Below are positions 1 through 9,317 of a stretch of 47,412 nucleotides of DNA, in pieces (the stretch's first letter is position 1; each line of letters opens with the position of its first letter). This DNA comes from a virus. Under the pieces are notes generated by a model. The model was not told the DNA's origin, did no database searches, and saw only the letters and a program-made list of their open reading frames with translations. The DNA lies in the IMG/VR virus record IMGVR_UViG_3300042197_003248, positions 1-47,412 of that record, one strand, 5' to 3'. Both the position numbers and the translations under genes were made by a program.

Positions 1-408
1 CGGTGTTACTGTGGGAGTTTCAGTTGGGGTTACTGATGGAGTATTGGTTGGTGTTTCTGTGGGAGTTTCAGTTGGGGTAACCGTTGGTGTTTCGGTCGGT
101 GTTACTGTGGGAGTTTCAGTTGGGGTTGGTGTTGGCGATATTAAATCAGAAACGGTTATGTCACATTCCGGAACTGGAGTTTCAGTTGGGGTTACTGATG
201 GAGTATTGGTTGGTGTTTCTGTGGGAGTTTCAGTTGGGGTTACTGATGGAGTATTGGTTGGTGTTTCTGTGGGAGTTTCAGTTGGGGTAACCGTTGGTGT
301 TTCGGTCGGTGTTACTGTGGGAGTTTCAGTTGGGGTAACCGTTGGTGTTTCGGTCGGTGTTACTGTGGGAGTTTCAGTTGGGGTTGCTGTTGGGGTCGGC
401 GTAACACT
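1..408. repeat. Tandem repeats coding the Thr/Pro stalk, 24/36/48-nt periods
   Basis: Units of 24 nt (PTETPTVT) and 36 nt ([12 protein letters not shown]) alternate. Blocks of about 48 nt recur almost letter for letter near 72, 284 and 332, and another block of about 48 nt recurs near 28, 190 and 239. The near-identity at DNA level indicates recent duplication or homogenisation. Length change by recombination is likely here. Confidence 0.85.
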
Positions 409-1011
409 ATTATACAATATATATGGAACATTGGAGCTAACAAACAAATATGTTTTTCCGTATTCAAGAGAAGAAAAACCTTGCACAAAAGAAGGCTCTC
501 CTTTGATCCAGGTCAATGGACTATTATTAGACAAGCTAAAAATTTTATCTATATTACTAATAAAATTAAGATTATCGTCTAATGTAAGCTCAGCACCTAA
601 ATATGTGGCAATCTGATAAGCTTCTGTTATAGATCGTGTGGCCGGTACTATAGGATCATAATACCAAATAGTATAAGGATAAATAGCAGAAATATCCGAC
701 AAAATCAGATAACCCGTATTCGGATCAATAGTATTAAAGCCCCTTAGAAATTCTGGCTCATCACCATCCCAACATATTAATGATCCATTAGTATATTTGC
801 ATATTTTATCTATGTACGATAAATTATTAAGAGAATCAATATTAATAATAGAGTTGCCAAGGTATTCGGATAAGATCTTACCAGAAGTAATACTCCATGG
901 CTGCCCCAAAGATCCTCCGGGGCCAGGGCCAGGGGGTGGACCGGGACCGCCACCAGGAGCCGGTGGTAAGTATAATGCAAATAGGTCGTGTTGTTGATTT
1001 TTCTCGGCCAT
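1..1011 (-). CDS. Thr/Pro-stalk surface protein (3' end beyond window)
   Basis: The reading frame is open from an ATG at 1011 to the window edge (337 codons, no stop), so the C-terminus is missing. The N-terminus has a Pro/Gly-rich linker ([18 protein letters not shown]). Two related units of about 60 residues follow, each with the pattern 'IDKI....SL..W.G..P.F..GF..L....YL..S'. After them comes a long stalk of PTETPTVT and [12 protein letters not shown] repeats, interrupted once by [14 protein letters not shown] infer a phage fibre or adhesin with an extended, possibly O-glycosylated stalk. It is the last gene visible in a minus-strand run of surface-type genes. The repeat-rich plus-strand reading frames opposite it are antisense by-products. 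Confidence 0.75.
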   Translation of the reverse strand, partial: MAEKNQQHDLFALYLPPAPGGGPGPPPGPGPGGSLGQPWSITSGKILSEYLGNSIINIDSLNNLSYIDKICKYTNGSLICWDGDEPEFLRGFNTIDPNTGYLILSDISAIYPYTIWYYDPIVPATRSITEAYQIATYLGAELTLDDNLNFISNIDKIFSLSNNSPLTWIKGEPSFVQGFSSLEYGKTYLFVSSNVPYILYNSVTPTPTATPTETPTVTPTETPTVTPTETPTVTPTETPTVTPTETPTETPTNTPSVTPTETPTETPTNTPSVTPTETPVPECDITVSDLISPTPTPTETPTVTPTETPTVTPTETPTETPTNTPSVTPTETPTVTP

Positions 1012-1022
1012 ATATTATCCGT

Positions 1023-2117
1023 TTAGACTAAATCAATTCTTCTATCTGCTCCAACACTATATCCTGCTCCAAACGACGACTGATAAACTGTTCCATTATT
1101 AGATATTAATACAAATGGTAAATTAGCCGTAATAATTTCTGTAAATACTGTCATTCTATAAGTATATGTATTATTAATATATAATCTAATTTCTGTAAAA
1201 TTTAAAGGATTATTGATTGGAGACAATTCATCAAAATACAATCTGGTGCCTGTGGCTCCGTATATTGTTACTCCTCCGCCAGAAGTATAATTACCAGATG
1301 TTATACCCAAATAAACATCAAAACCAGAATACGATGATGGGGTTGGGGTTACCGTTGGTGTTTGTGTTGATGTTGGAGTAGATGTTGTTGTAGGCGTTAC
1401 TGTTGGCGTTTCTGTCGGTGTAGCCGTTGGAGTTTCTGTCGGAGTAACCGACGGAGTATTAGTCGGTGTTTCTGTTGGGGTTGTGGTCGGTGTGGTTGTA
1501 GGAGTTTCGGTGGGTGTTACCGATGGGGTGTTAGTTTGTGTAGCGGTTGGGGTTACTGTTGGAGTTTCAGTTGGCGTTACCGACGGAGTATTAGTGGGTG
1601 TTGCTGTGGGAGTTTCGGTTGGTGTAACTGTTGGTGTTTCAGTAGGTGTAACTGTTGGGGTTTCGGTTGGAGTAACCGATGGAGTATTAGTCGGTGTTTC
1701 TGTTGTGGTGACGCTAGGAGTATTTGTTGGTGTTTCTGTTGGCGTAATGGAGGCGGTAACTGAGGGGGTATTGGTCGGAGTAACTGATGGGGTGGTTGTT
1801 GGTGTGGTGGTCGGAGTAGTAGTAGGAGTAGTTGATGGGGTTTGAGTTACAGTTGGGGTATTTGTGGAAGTAATAGTTGGTGTGGGTGTCGGTGTAGAGG
1901 TACTGCCAATACTGGGTGTTGGAGTGGGTGAAGGGGGCGGTCCTCTGCGGGTTCTGAGAAATCTGTTGGACAGTCTGGAGGCTAGTAGGGCCAGTCTGGC
2001 CTGTTCGTCATTAGGGTTTGTTCTTCCGTCTTGTCCAGTCTTAGGGTAATATACAAATACGTCGCCATTATCTACTGGATCATCGTTGATAATTTTAACT
2101 AATTCGTCTGGCGACAT
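1023..2117 (-). CDS. Thr/Pro-stalk surface protein with C-terminal domain
   Basis: The protein has 364 residues. Residues 1-60 are a compact, charged N-terminal region ([14 protein letters not shown]...). Residues about 60-265 are a low-complexity stalk of [17 protein letters not shown] and PTTTPT units. The last ~100 residues form a Tyr/Asn/Gly-rich, beta-predicted domain that could be the binding head. It is a paralogue in design of the gene ending downstream (start 1011), 11 nt away. By position and composition I infer a fibre or adhesin with a flexible stalk. The family is not recognised. Confidence 0.75.
   Translation of the reverse strand: MSPDELVKIINDDPVDNGDVFVYYPKTGQDGRTNPNDEQARLALLASRLSNRFLRTRRGPPPSPTPTPSIGSTSTPTPTPTITSTNTPTVTQTPSTTPTTTPTTTPTTTPSVTPTNTPSVTASITPTETPTNTPSVTTTETPTNTPSVTPTETPTVTPTETPTVTPTETPTATPTNTPSVTPTETPTVTPTATQTNTPSVTPTETPTTTPTTTPTETPTNTPSVTPTETPTATPTETPTVTPTTTSTPTSTQTPTVTPTPSSYSGFDVYLGITSGNYTSGGGVTIYGATGTRLYFDELSPINNPLNFTEIRLYINNTYTYRMTVFTEIITANLPFVLISNNGTVYQSSFGAGYSVGADRRIDLV
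1340..1905. repeat. Diverged tandem repeats coding the second Thr/Pro stalk
   Basis: The protein-level units ([22 protein letters not shown]) match those at 1-408, but the codons differ from unit to unit, with many synonymous changes. This array is therefore older or less homogenised than the one at the window edge. Confidence 0.75.
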
Positions 2118-2158
2118 AATGAGGATTCCATAAGTAATTAATTATTGGATATATTTAT

Positions 2159-2884
2159 TTACACCGACCAAGACTCTTCAACTAAAGACCGATTTTCTAG
2201 CTCGGAATCGTTGTGTTTTACTGTATAGACAATAGTATTATCAAGAATAGAACACTTATAAATGTGATTATGATTACTATTACGTATTTCTTTGATAAAA
2301 TTTAAATTGATATCATATAAGCAAGAAAAATAAGATAATTCATCTGTCTGTCCAGTAATAATAAGCTTATCCTCATTAAAGACTTTATTTATTTTATAGA
2401 TATACTGTGTAGGCATAGTGATTTCATTGGTTGTTTTGTTATCAAGATTTTTAATAATTATATTGCCATTTTTTTGAGGATTATCAAATATTAATTGATT
2501 TAAGTATTGTGTTCCAGTAAATGTTTGTTGTAAAATATCAACGTGTCCAAGCTGTATGGTGTCAGAGTCTAGTATAGGAAAGCTACATAGATGATATACT
2601 AAAGGGGTATTATATCCCCGATTAGTACCAAGTGTGCAGTATAATTTATTGTCATAGATGTGGGGGTTGCATTCTAAAATTACAGCACCAAATCCGGACA
2701 AATGAGACGGTGTTATAATTTCTATATCTTGATTAGTTATATAATTTTTATGTCTAATTTTCCAACCTTTAATATTGTATGGCTGGCCATATACTAGTGT
2801 TTTGATAGATTTACCATAACAATACAATAAACATTTATGGTTGTGAGCGTTATAATAAAGATAGGGTTGGCTGCTGTTATTCAT
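2159..2884 (-). CDS. Hypothetical protein, beta-rich
   Basis: The protein has 241 residues and I recognise no family. It is rich in Asn, Tyr, Ile and Leu and shows recurring short beta-strand-like segments of the type 'LYCYG', 'LYCTLG', 'IIITGQ', 'FSCLYD' and 'IVYTVKHND', which would suit a small beta-propeller or repeat fold. No signal peptide or membrane segment is evident. It sits between a Thr/Pro-stalk gene and the large cysteine-rich gene, 12 nt after the latter ends, so it is probably part of the same surface-protein operon. Confidence 0.6.
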   Translation of the reverse strand: MNNSSQPYLYYNAHNHKCLLYCYGKSIKTLVYGQPYNIKGWKIRHKNYITNQDIEIITPSHLSGFGAVILECNPHIYDNKLYCTLGTNRGYNTPLVYHLCSFPILDSDTIQLGHVDILQQTFTGTQYLNQLIFDNPQKNGNIIIKNLDNKTTNEITMPTQYIYKINKVFNEDKLIITGQTDELSYFSCLYDINLNFIKEIRNSNHNHIYKCSILDNTIVYTVKHNDSELENRSLVEESWSV

Positions 2885-2896
2885 ATGGTTATATAA

Positions 2897-5737
2897 TTAA
2901 TAAGGATTAGCGGGAGGGAGTCTGCCGTCTTGACAGCATGGGTTCTGTACGGACAGCGGAAGCATATGCGGATTAGTCGAACTATAAGACACAAAGAAAA
3001 ATGTTCCAACTCGGGTGCCGTCACTACAGGTAACATATACGCTCATTTGACCAGCATAACCATAGTTACTATTAAATGTAGGAGACATGCCGTTATAAAC
3101 CCATGTATCATTATTGCTTATATTATCAAGAGACAAGCCCCCTCCACCATAATTAACACCATAACCATAGTCTGTGTTATAATTTTCGTTTAAAGTCCAA
3201 GAAACAGGATAGTTAGAACAATCACAATATTCAGTACCATTAACACAATAGCAATCATTTTTTGTCGGAGTATATGGTATTACGGCCCCAGTGGTGGAGT
3301 TACAGCTTTCGCACTTGCTTGGATCAGCACAACCACCAGACTGGCCATTAGTTCCGGTACAGCAGGTTAATTTAACGCCATTGGTTGTTGGGCAAATATC
3401 AACTAAGGTGCCATTAACACATTCTTTACACGACGATACACTAAAAATTTGCCCACCGCAGCATAGACTAGGATCAGAACATTGGTTACCACAGCATATT
3501 TCGTTTGCTTCACAAGGTTGGTTGTTACAACACACATAGTCATGACAAGTATTATTACAGCAAGACTGACTCGCTACGATAATACCATTAAGATACGTTG
3601 CTGTGCATGGCTGTCTGTTTGGTGCTGTACCGCAGCATTCTCTGTGTTTTTTTATGCACTGTCCATTACAATTATATTTATCCGAATCACAACATTTGAG
3701 AGAAGCTCCGTCTTGCGAACAGAATTGTCCATCTGGACAACACCCACCATCGCATTGTTGGTCTTTGGGACAACATTTACCATCTACACACATTGAGTCT
3801 TTTGGACAACACTTGTATTCTCCAGAGTCTAGTAAGCAACATTCTGTATTACAACAATAGCCATTACAACACAATTTGCAATTTGGATCAAGCCTAACCA
3901 CACCACCACTACAAGTCTCACAGGATATATTGTAACATTGAGAGGTTCCGTTATTTGGATTATAGCAACATCCTCCCAGCCAACCGGCTTGGGTTCCGTT
4001 GTTCTGACCAGGGCCGTTATAGTTACTATCAGGAAAAGAGCATTTATCCGATACTCCGGGAGTTAAACATTCTTCGCACGTATCATTATAGCACTGTCCA
4101 GTATTTGGGCAGCAGGAAGATTTACCTCCGGGCCATTTGCTATTGCCCGCACATTTATCTATAGTTTTTCCGTTGTCGCAAACTTTGCACAAATTAGCCG
4201 TGGAATCCCAACATGTGGCTGTTTGTTTTATTGGGTCATAACAACAGTCTGGCCCATTGGGATCGTTCTGGCATACCGGTTTAAATGGTGGGTTTTGTGT
4301 TGGATCGCATTCATAACATGCTTTAGCATTGGGATCGTAACAAATCCCTAGCGGGTCTCCATCTTGCTTCCAAATACTACAACAGCTCTCGTTTCTACCA
4401 CATATAGATTCTGGACCAAATAACCTATTGCATTCATAGCACCCAGCATCAAAAATGGGAACGATCTTATTATTTTCGCATTTATAGCATTTAGAATAAT
4501 ATGGTTTGCCGTCACAACATCCTTGATATTCGTCTATAGGTTGTCCATCACAACACCCATTTTGCCAATTAGCATAAGAGTATGCGCTATTATTACAGCA
4601 AAATTGTGTTGCCTTATCAAACTGGTTATCATTACAACATCCAAATAATAGTTTATTAATTGGTTGATCTCCACAACACTCATAAGAACCATTATTGCTA
4701 TCAATAATAGTATTATCGCAACAAATTTCTCCCGAATTCAATAATGTACCATTACAGCAGTTTGTTGTTTCGGTATATATATTATTTCCGTTTTTTGTAA
4801 CACAGCATATTTTTCCTGCTTCGTTTTTGGATACTACTGTATTATTATCACAAGTGGAGCATTCGGTATCAAAGCATGTGCCGTTGCAACAACCTTTTAG
4901 TTTCGGATTATTTTCTGGTGGACATTTTGATTCCCAATAGTTATTTTTACACGCCATGCAAGGATTTTCATACGGATCTCGACATGATCCTCCGCAACAT
5001 AGTGTTTTACCATCGGATCTACCATCGCAATCGTTGTAAACATAACTATTAATACAATTTTCGCAACCATAGTCATAACAGGTGTCGCCACCACAACACC
5101 CTTGATTGGATGAGCATTTGTTAGATATGGTCCCATCCTTGCACTCCTGACAAGGCCCTACATTATCAGATATATCTACTTTTTGTCCATTTTGACACTT
5201 TTCGCATTTGTTACAACACCCACATTCTCCGCAACAATATTCGTTAGGTCCGCACAAATCTCCGTTAGTACAATCATAACAATTTGGATCATAACACACG
5301 CCAGTATCAGGACAACAATTAGGAGCATTTGACGTATCACATTTTGGTTTGGGTTCTCCATTAACGCATTTTTGGCATTTTTCTAAACAAACACCAGGAG
5401 CAAATTGTAAACCATTTATTGTAGGTTTGCAGCAATCGCAGTTATTTTTTGACACAATTGTTTTAGTGGTTGAATTACACTCTTCACATCCCGGATCATA
5501 ACATGTGCCAAAACAACATCCTTGCCAAGTAGGACAAATACTAACTGTCGAATGGGTTTTTACAATTGGATCATACTGACATTTTTTGCAGTCTGTTTTT
5601 AAATTATCTATATCGTCAATAATTTTACCCTGAACAGGATCACAACCTTGACATACTTTGAGATCATAACATCCTATGAACCTATTATTTAAATCAAAAC
5701 AACACTCTAAACCTGGGCATCTAGTGGCAATACTCAT
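2897..5737 (-). CDS. Giant cysteine-rich repeat protein
   Basis: The protein has 946 residues and about 145 cysteines by hand count. Repeats follow a loose pattern 'CC.G.CYD..C..C.NG.....C' many times over, with about 20 or more CC pairs. The Cys-poor last ~100 residues (after 'YCDCSNYPVSWTLNENY') form a separate Gly/Tyr/Asn-rich domain. I chose the ATG at 5737 because it overlaps the previous stop as ATGA and has GAGG seven bases upstream. An in-frame ATG at 5743 would leave only one base between the GAGG(A) and the start. Likely disulfide-stapled rod or metal-binding surface protein; family unrecognised. Some pairs resemble EGF/granulin-like knots, but I cannot assign one. Confidence 0.8.
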   Translation of the reverse strand: MSIATRCPGLECCFDLNNRFIGCYDLKVCQGCDPVQGKIIDDIDNLKTDCKKCQYDPIVKTHSTVSICPTWQGCCFGTCYDPGCEECNSTTKTIVSKNNCDCCKPTINGLQFAPGVCLEKCQKCVNGEPKPKCDTSNAPNCCPDTGVCYDPNCYDCTNGDLCGPNEYCCGECGCCNKCEKCQNGQKVDISDNVGPCQECKDGTISNKCSSNQGCCGGDTCYDYGCENCINSYVYNDCDGRSDGKTLCCGGSCRDPYENPCMACKNNYWESKCPPENNPKLKGCCNGTCFDTECSTCDNNTVVSKNEAGKICCVTKNGNNIYTETTNCCNGTLLNSGEICCDNTIIDSNNGSYECCGDQPINKLLFGCCNDNQFDKATQFCCNNSAYSYANWQNGCCDGQPIDEYQGCCDGKPYYSKCYKCENNKIVPIFDAGCYECNRLFGPESICGRNESCCSIWKQDGDPLGICYDPNAKACYECDPTQNPPFKPVCQNDPNGPDCCYDPIKQTATCWDSTANLCKVCDNGKTIDKCAGNSKWPGGKSSCCPNTGQCYNDTCEECLTPGVSDKCSFPDSNYNGPGQNNGTQAGWLGGCCYNPNNGTSQCYNISCETCSGGVVRLDPNCKLCCNGYCCNTECCLLDSGEYKCCPKDSMCVDGKCCPKDQQCDGGCCPDGQFCSQDGASLKCCDSDKYNCNGQCIKKHRECCGTAPNRQPCTATYLNGIIVASQSCCNNTCHDYVCCNNQPCEANEICCGNQCSDPSLCCGGQIFSVSSCKECVNGTLVDICPTTNGVKLTCCTGTNGQSGGCADPSKCESCNSTTGAVIPYTPTKNDCYCVNGTEYCDCSNYPVSWTLNENYNTDYGYGVNYGGGGLSLDNISNNDTWVYNGMSPTFNSNYGYAGQMSVYVTCSDGTRVGTFFFVSYSSTNPHMLPLSVQNPCCQDGRLPPANPY

Positions 5738-6564
5738 GTGCATTCCTCACACTTAGGATTGTAGCACTCATCTCCACAACACTGATGCTCCGCAGTAGCA
5801 CAACATTTTTTAGAACAGCACTTTGGGCATTCTTGTGGAGATTTATCAACTAGTCTTTGTTTAGTAACTAGAACACCTCCAACTATTACATTGTAAGGTT
5901 CGCACTTTTTGCACTGATCCGATGGATCCCAACACATCCCCCCACAACAAGCCGTAGCATCTGGGTCTGAGTTACTAGTATTAGGACACTTAGTTTCTAT
6001 AGTATTATCAATACATTTATCACATTCTTCATTATAGCACACACCGGGTTTACGGCTTCCTTGACAACATATAGTATTTCCTGCCTTATATCCAGAACCT
6101 TCGGGGTCTGTACAGCCTGATTTTAATATTGCCCTATTTACAGGAATAGTATTAGCATCTAAAACAACACATTCTTCACAAGCGCTCATATCAAATATGC
6201 CGACTCCTTCGCAGCATCCTTGATAAGCAGTATCAAAATTAGGTTCAACTTTTTTAGTATTTGTATTACACTTATAACATCTGTCGTCATAACACTCACC
6301 AAAACAACAAGATCGTTTACCTAAAGCATAATTTGGTCTATCGGGATCGGTGCAATATCTAATTACTTTTTTGTTGTCTGGATTTTGGGTAGTCGGATCA
6401 TCCGCGCACTCCTCACAAATATCAAAAGCAAAACACACATTTCCTGTAGAAGTGTCACAGCACTTAGCATTAGGCCCCAATACTGGACCTAGGGTCACAA
6501 TACAATCGGGGCAGCATTCGGAGCACACATTCCCTACTACTTTATAGAAACTATCACATGACAT
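5734..6564 (-). CDS. Cysteine-rich repeat protein, shorter paralogue
   Basis: The protein has 276 residues with about 42 cysteines in the same 'CC.G.C.D..C..C' repeat style as the 946-residue neighbour, which it precedes with an ATGA overlap. The shared repeat grammar and coupling suggest the two arose by duplication or fission and are made together. There is no signal peptide. AGGG lies six bases before the start codon. It lacks the Cys-poor C-terminal domain of its larger partner and ends directly in the repeat (PKCEECT). Function unknown; probably structural. Confidence 0.75.
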   Translation of the reverse strand: MSCDSFYKVVGNVCSECCPDCIVTLGPVLGPNAKCCDTSTGNVCFAFDICEECADDPTTQNPDNKKVIRYCTDPDRPNYALGKRSCCFGECYDDRCYKCNTNTKKVEPNFDTAYQGCCEGVGIFDMSACEECVVLDANTIPVNRAILKSGCTDPEGSGYKAGNTICCQGSRKPGVCYNEECDKCIDNTIETKCPNTSNSDPDATACCGGMCWDPSDQCKKCEPYNVIVGGVLVTKQRLVDKSPQECPKCCSKKCCATAEHQCCGDECYNPKCEECT

Positions 6565-6639
6565 ATTTGGCCCTAAATATAAACTATCATCCTATGAGTC
6601 TAAACGACCGATAATAGAGTTTACACCAAATATATAAGA

Positions 6640-6930
6640 TTATCTATGGTGTCTTCCTGGTGGGCTTGGAGCTTTCAAAGAGCCATTTTTATCGGTATCT
6701 GGTTCACAATAATTGCATTCTATTTTCTTAATATCATCTCCGCTCATATACCAACCCTTACCTTTGCAAACCGGACAATCTTTGCGTTTGTACTTTTGTA
6801 TATTCTCGTCTATATGTTTAGCCTTAATAATGCCGCCAGCTATTGTAATAGGCGCGGTGGTCGAACCGTAGTATTTTGAGGAAGAAAACAACAAACCAAT
6901 ACTTAGTAGTCCTATGGTATATTTATTCAT
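6640..6930 (-). CDS. Small membrane-anchored or exported protein with zinc-finger-like CxxCxGxG motif
   Basis: The protein has 96 residues. It starts with a hydrophobic signal- or anchor-like segment (MNKYTIGLLSIGLLFSSS). A DnaJ-type cysteine pair follows (CPVCKGKGW, then CNYC about 18 residues later), then a Pro-rich, basic tail. I preferred the ATG at 6930 over an upstream in-frame GTG at 6942, because GGAG is well spaced before it and it overlaps the upstream gene's stop as ATGA. The function is unknown; the motif would fit a small Zn-binding domain outside the cytoplasm. Confidence 0.65.
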   Translation of the reverse strand: MNKYTIGLLSIGLLFSSSKYYGSTTAPITIAGGIIKAKHIDENIQKYKRKDCPVCKGKGWYMSGDDIKKIECNYCEPDTDKNGSLKAPSPPGRHHR

Positions 6931-7097
6931 CTTTTTCTCCACGGAAGAGTCTTGTCCAAAAGATCTTTAATCGGTCTCTTTTTTAGTTTAGGAGTCTCTA
7001 CAGAATTGGGTTTATTGAACATTTTTAATATAGCTAAAATAAAATTTAGTATTATTTGAACGGTTCTATTGAGTACGATTCTGTCAATTAGTTTCAT
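6927..7097 (-). CDS. Small 56-aa protein with amphipathic/hydrophobic N-terminus
   Basis: This is a short frame starting MKLIDRIVLNRTVQIILNF and ending LPWRKR, with AGGA upstream of the ATG and an ATGA overlap with the next gene. Residues ~10-26 are hydrophobic and the rest is strongly basic. The overlap, the SD and the clean frame make it credible despite its length. Function unknown; possibly membrane-associated. Confidence 0.55.
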   Translation of the reverse strand: MKLIDRIVLNRTVQIILNFILAILKMFNKPNSVETPKLKKRPIKDLLDKTLPWRKR

Positions 7098-7125
7098 AAA
7101 AATAGTCCTTATATTAAGATAAAAT

Positions 7126-7135
7126 ATAATACACC
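7126..7135 (-). promoter_or_regulatory. GGTGTATTAT promoter-like element
   Basis: On the minus strand GGTGTATTAT lies about 30 bases before the 56-aa gene, with no good TTGACA at -35. The same GGTGTAT core occurs at 10976-10985, 18203-18212 and 28178-28187. Confidence 0.4.
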
Positions 7136-7166
7136 AATTTCATCCTTGACTATTTTGAACTCAAAT

Positions 7167-9317
7167 TTATAGATAGTCATCAAAACCGTAGCTTGGTAAT
7201 TTTTGCAGTGGAAATCCATCGAATCCACTAAAAGCATAAGAGCCGTTTTGTGATAACATCCCTTCGGCAGCATCAGCGTGTATTAAAAACGATCCTTCTG
7301 GTATTGGGCCCCATTCTGGATGACCACCATCGTTCCATTTACCCCAACTGTTTTGTACAAGAAATGCCGGTTCTCCATTGGTATCATCACAAGCTATCCA
7401 GGCCATACAATGAGCCCAAGAGCCAGAAACTTTAGCAAAGCCCTTCTTGTCTCTTTTGTCGCTAAAACCATAATTAGAACATACTGCCAAACCATACCCA
7501 TTAGCTAGGGCATCTCTGGCTTCTTCTACTGTTCGTATTAATGATGCTGTACGTATTTGATGATCATTGGCTAGATCAAGAACCTTGTCTGGTAATCCTC
7601 GACCGCCCCAACCCGCTCCAAGATTGCCGTTGTATTTACTGAAATCGGCAACGCCAGAATAATTTTTTCTGACAACTATACCACCAGTACGACTAACAAA
7701 TTCCGCTGCTCTGGCGCAGCTCATACCTTGACCAGAAAACCCTCTATATCCGTAGATCGCCTCTGTTGCTCCTTTTGCTATCCAATCCTCTCTTTCGTTG
7801 TGTATATCTATCTCTACTGCTCGGCTAACATCACAAGCGTTTCTTGTGCCGTGTGAAACACAATTTTTTCGGCCATAGCCATTAGCTATCATTGTATGAT
7901 CTACATCAACTTCAATACAATATACAGGATGGTCTATTACATCTTTATACGTTATACTTTCTATTGGTAAAGCATACCCATTTTCTGTCATATCAGAATA
8001 ATTTTTACTAAATTTTACCAGAGTTTGTGCTGTTTGTCTGCATTCTGGATAAAGAATAGTGGCACATTGTCCATAAAAATGTATATCTCCAGAAGCAACT
8101 CTTTGATGAGAGGCTTTCTTCCTACGGGTTATGTGCGGACGCAATTTACAAGTTAACGACAATCTAAACATATCATTTAATAGTTGACTACTAGCACTGG
8201 TCCCGGTTAATTTTAATCTATACCATTGACTATTATTACGTTTATTAAGATCTAGGTGTCCGTCTCCATCTAGCCATCCTCTAATAGTAGCTAGTTTTAC
8301 GTCATTGTTACTATTAAATATAAATTGTGGAATATATTTATTATATAAATTAGCATTAATAATATTATTAAAAAATCTTGCAATAACAACATTATTTACG
8401 GTAACCAATCTAACATTATGATTTTTTCTTTTTCGATCTTTAATACATTCATCTGCTACTCCAAAAACATGTTTAATAGCTGACCTAATCTGTTCTGCCA
8501 GCAATACTTCTGTAACATTCAAAGAAAAACATAAACCATCGCTTTGTTTATTTTTTCTTCCTATACGGCCGCCTTCCGCTAGATACATACCAATTAACCA
8601 TCCTAGGATGTTATCTATTTTAATATATCTATTAACAGACCTACTATTTTGCATTAAAATAGTTTTAATCTTATTATTTTCTAATAGTTCTAGATTATTT
8701 AGATATTTGCATATATCTAGTTGTTGTGCAAAGATTGTTTGATTAACATCATATCCGTATGGTATCAATACTTTTTCTTTTTCATTAAGGTGTCCAATAG
8801 GTTTAAATTCCTCATTGGGTTTATATCTACCTCCGACTCCAGCCCCTCTTTTCCCCGATGTCATATTTGGAAACCAAATAATATCATGATTAAAAGTAGA
8901 AGTTAATGTTTGATTTAATCCTTTAGCTTTGATGGTAACCAATTTACCCGTGTATTGTTTTTTAATGGTATCTGTAACTTTTCTGGCAATATTTTTATGA
9001 CTTAAGACATAATCGCCAACTTGTACGTCTTCAATATTTTTTAAAGACCCATCAGCCATTGTTACTTTAGTACCAGCTACTGTACAATCACCCGTTGTCT
9101 GACGCTCATTATATGGGTTTTTATCAAATTTCAATACGCTTTTATATGGTGTTGACAATTTACCTTTACCTGAGTCTGTTATTTTTTTGCTAGCACTACC
9201 GAATAATGGATACTTAGAAGTATTCATCAAGTAGTCAAACATGTGTTGTTCCCATACGCATCCACTAAAGCCTTTACGATAATTATCGTATAGTTCTCTT
9301 GGTGTCATTCTGGACAT
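7167..9317 (-). CDS. Papain-like (C1) cysteine peptidase interrupted by an intein
   Basis: The precursor has 716 residues. The spliced peptidase would have 308: residues 1-77 joined to 486-716. The join creates TGD|CVSHG, the papain-family active-site block, with the catalytic Cys as the first residue after the intein. The catalytic His is in SWAHCMAW and the Asn in VQNSWGKW, so the triad is complete once spliced. No signal peptide is visible. The intein's own features are listed separately. The gene starts one base into the stop of the upstream gene (TAATG). Likely roles are virion maturation, lysis or attack on host protein; I cannot choose between them. Confidence 0.9.
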   Translation of the reverse strand: MSRMTPRELYDNYRKGFSGCVWEQHMFDYLMNTSKYPLFGSASKKITDSGKGKLSTPYKSVLKFDKNPYNERQTTGDCTVAGTKVTMADGSLKNIEDVQVGDYVLSHKNIARKVTDTIKKQYTGKLVTIKAKGLNQTLTSTFNHDIIWFPNMTSGKRGAGVGGRYKPNEEFKPIGHLNEKEKVLIPYGYDVNQTIFAQQLDICKYLNNLELLENNKIKTILMQNSRSVNRYIKIDNILGWLIGMYLAEGGRIGRKNKQSDGLCFSLNVTEVLLAEQIRSAIKHVFGVADECIKDRKRKNHNVRLVTVNNVVIARFFNNIINANLYNKYIPQFIFNSNNDVKLATIRGWLDGDGHLDLNKRNNSQWYRLKLTGTSASSQLLNDMFRLSLTCKLRPHITRRKKASHQRVASGDIHFYGQCATILYPECRQTAQTLVKFSKNYSDMTENGYALPIESITYKDVIDHPVYCIEVDVDHTMIANGYGRKNCVSHGTRNACDVSRAVEIDIHNEREDWIAKGATEAIYGYRGFSGQGMSCARAAEFVSRTGGIVVRKNYSGVADFSKYNGNLGAGWGGRGLPDKVLDLANDHQIRTASLIRTVEEARDALANGYGLAVCSNYGFSDKRDKKGFAKVSGSWAHCMAWIACDDTNGEPAFLVQNSWGKWNDGGHPEWGPIPEGSFLIHADAAEGMLSQNGSYAFSGFDGFPLQKLPSYGFDDYL
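7863..9086 (-). mobile_element. LAGLIDADG-type intein inside the peptidase active site
   Basis: Residues 78-485 (408 aa) start CTVAGTKV with the typical N-terminal splicing block. Two LAGLIDADG-like helices are visible at about 238-250 (LGWLIGMYLAEGG) and 342-355 (ending WLDGDGHL). The intein ends at Asn485 in 'ANGYGRKN', followed by Cys486. The penultimate residue is Lys instead of the usual His, which is unusual but tolerated in some inteins. Insertion directly before the catalytic Cys follows the known preference for conserved active sites. Confidence 0.9.

Noticed and set aside
1-408. CRISPR-like array
   Set aside because: The repeats are in frame, code for a stalk and have no unique spacers between identical repeats.
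11-616. Plus-strand open frame with [10 protein letters not shown] repeats
   Set aside because: It is the antisense reading of the Thr/Pro stalk repeat on the minus strand, with no ribosome site or plausible domain. The same applies to 84-290, 1483-1845, 1536-1763 and 1864-2049.
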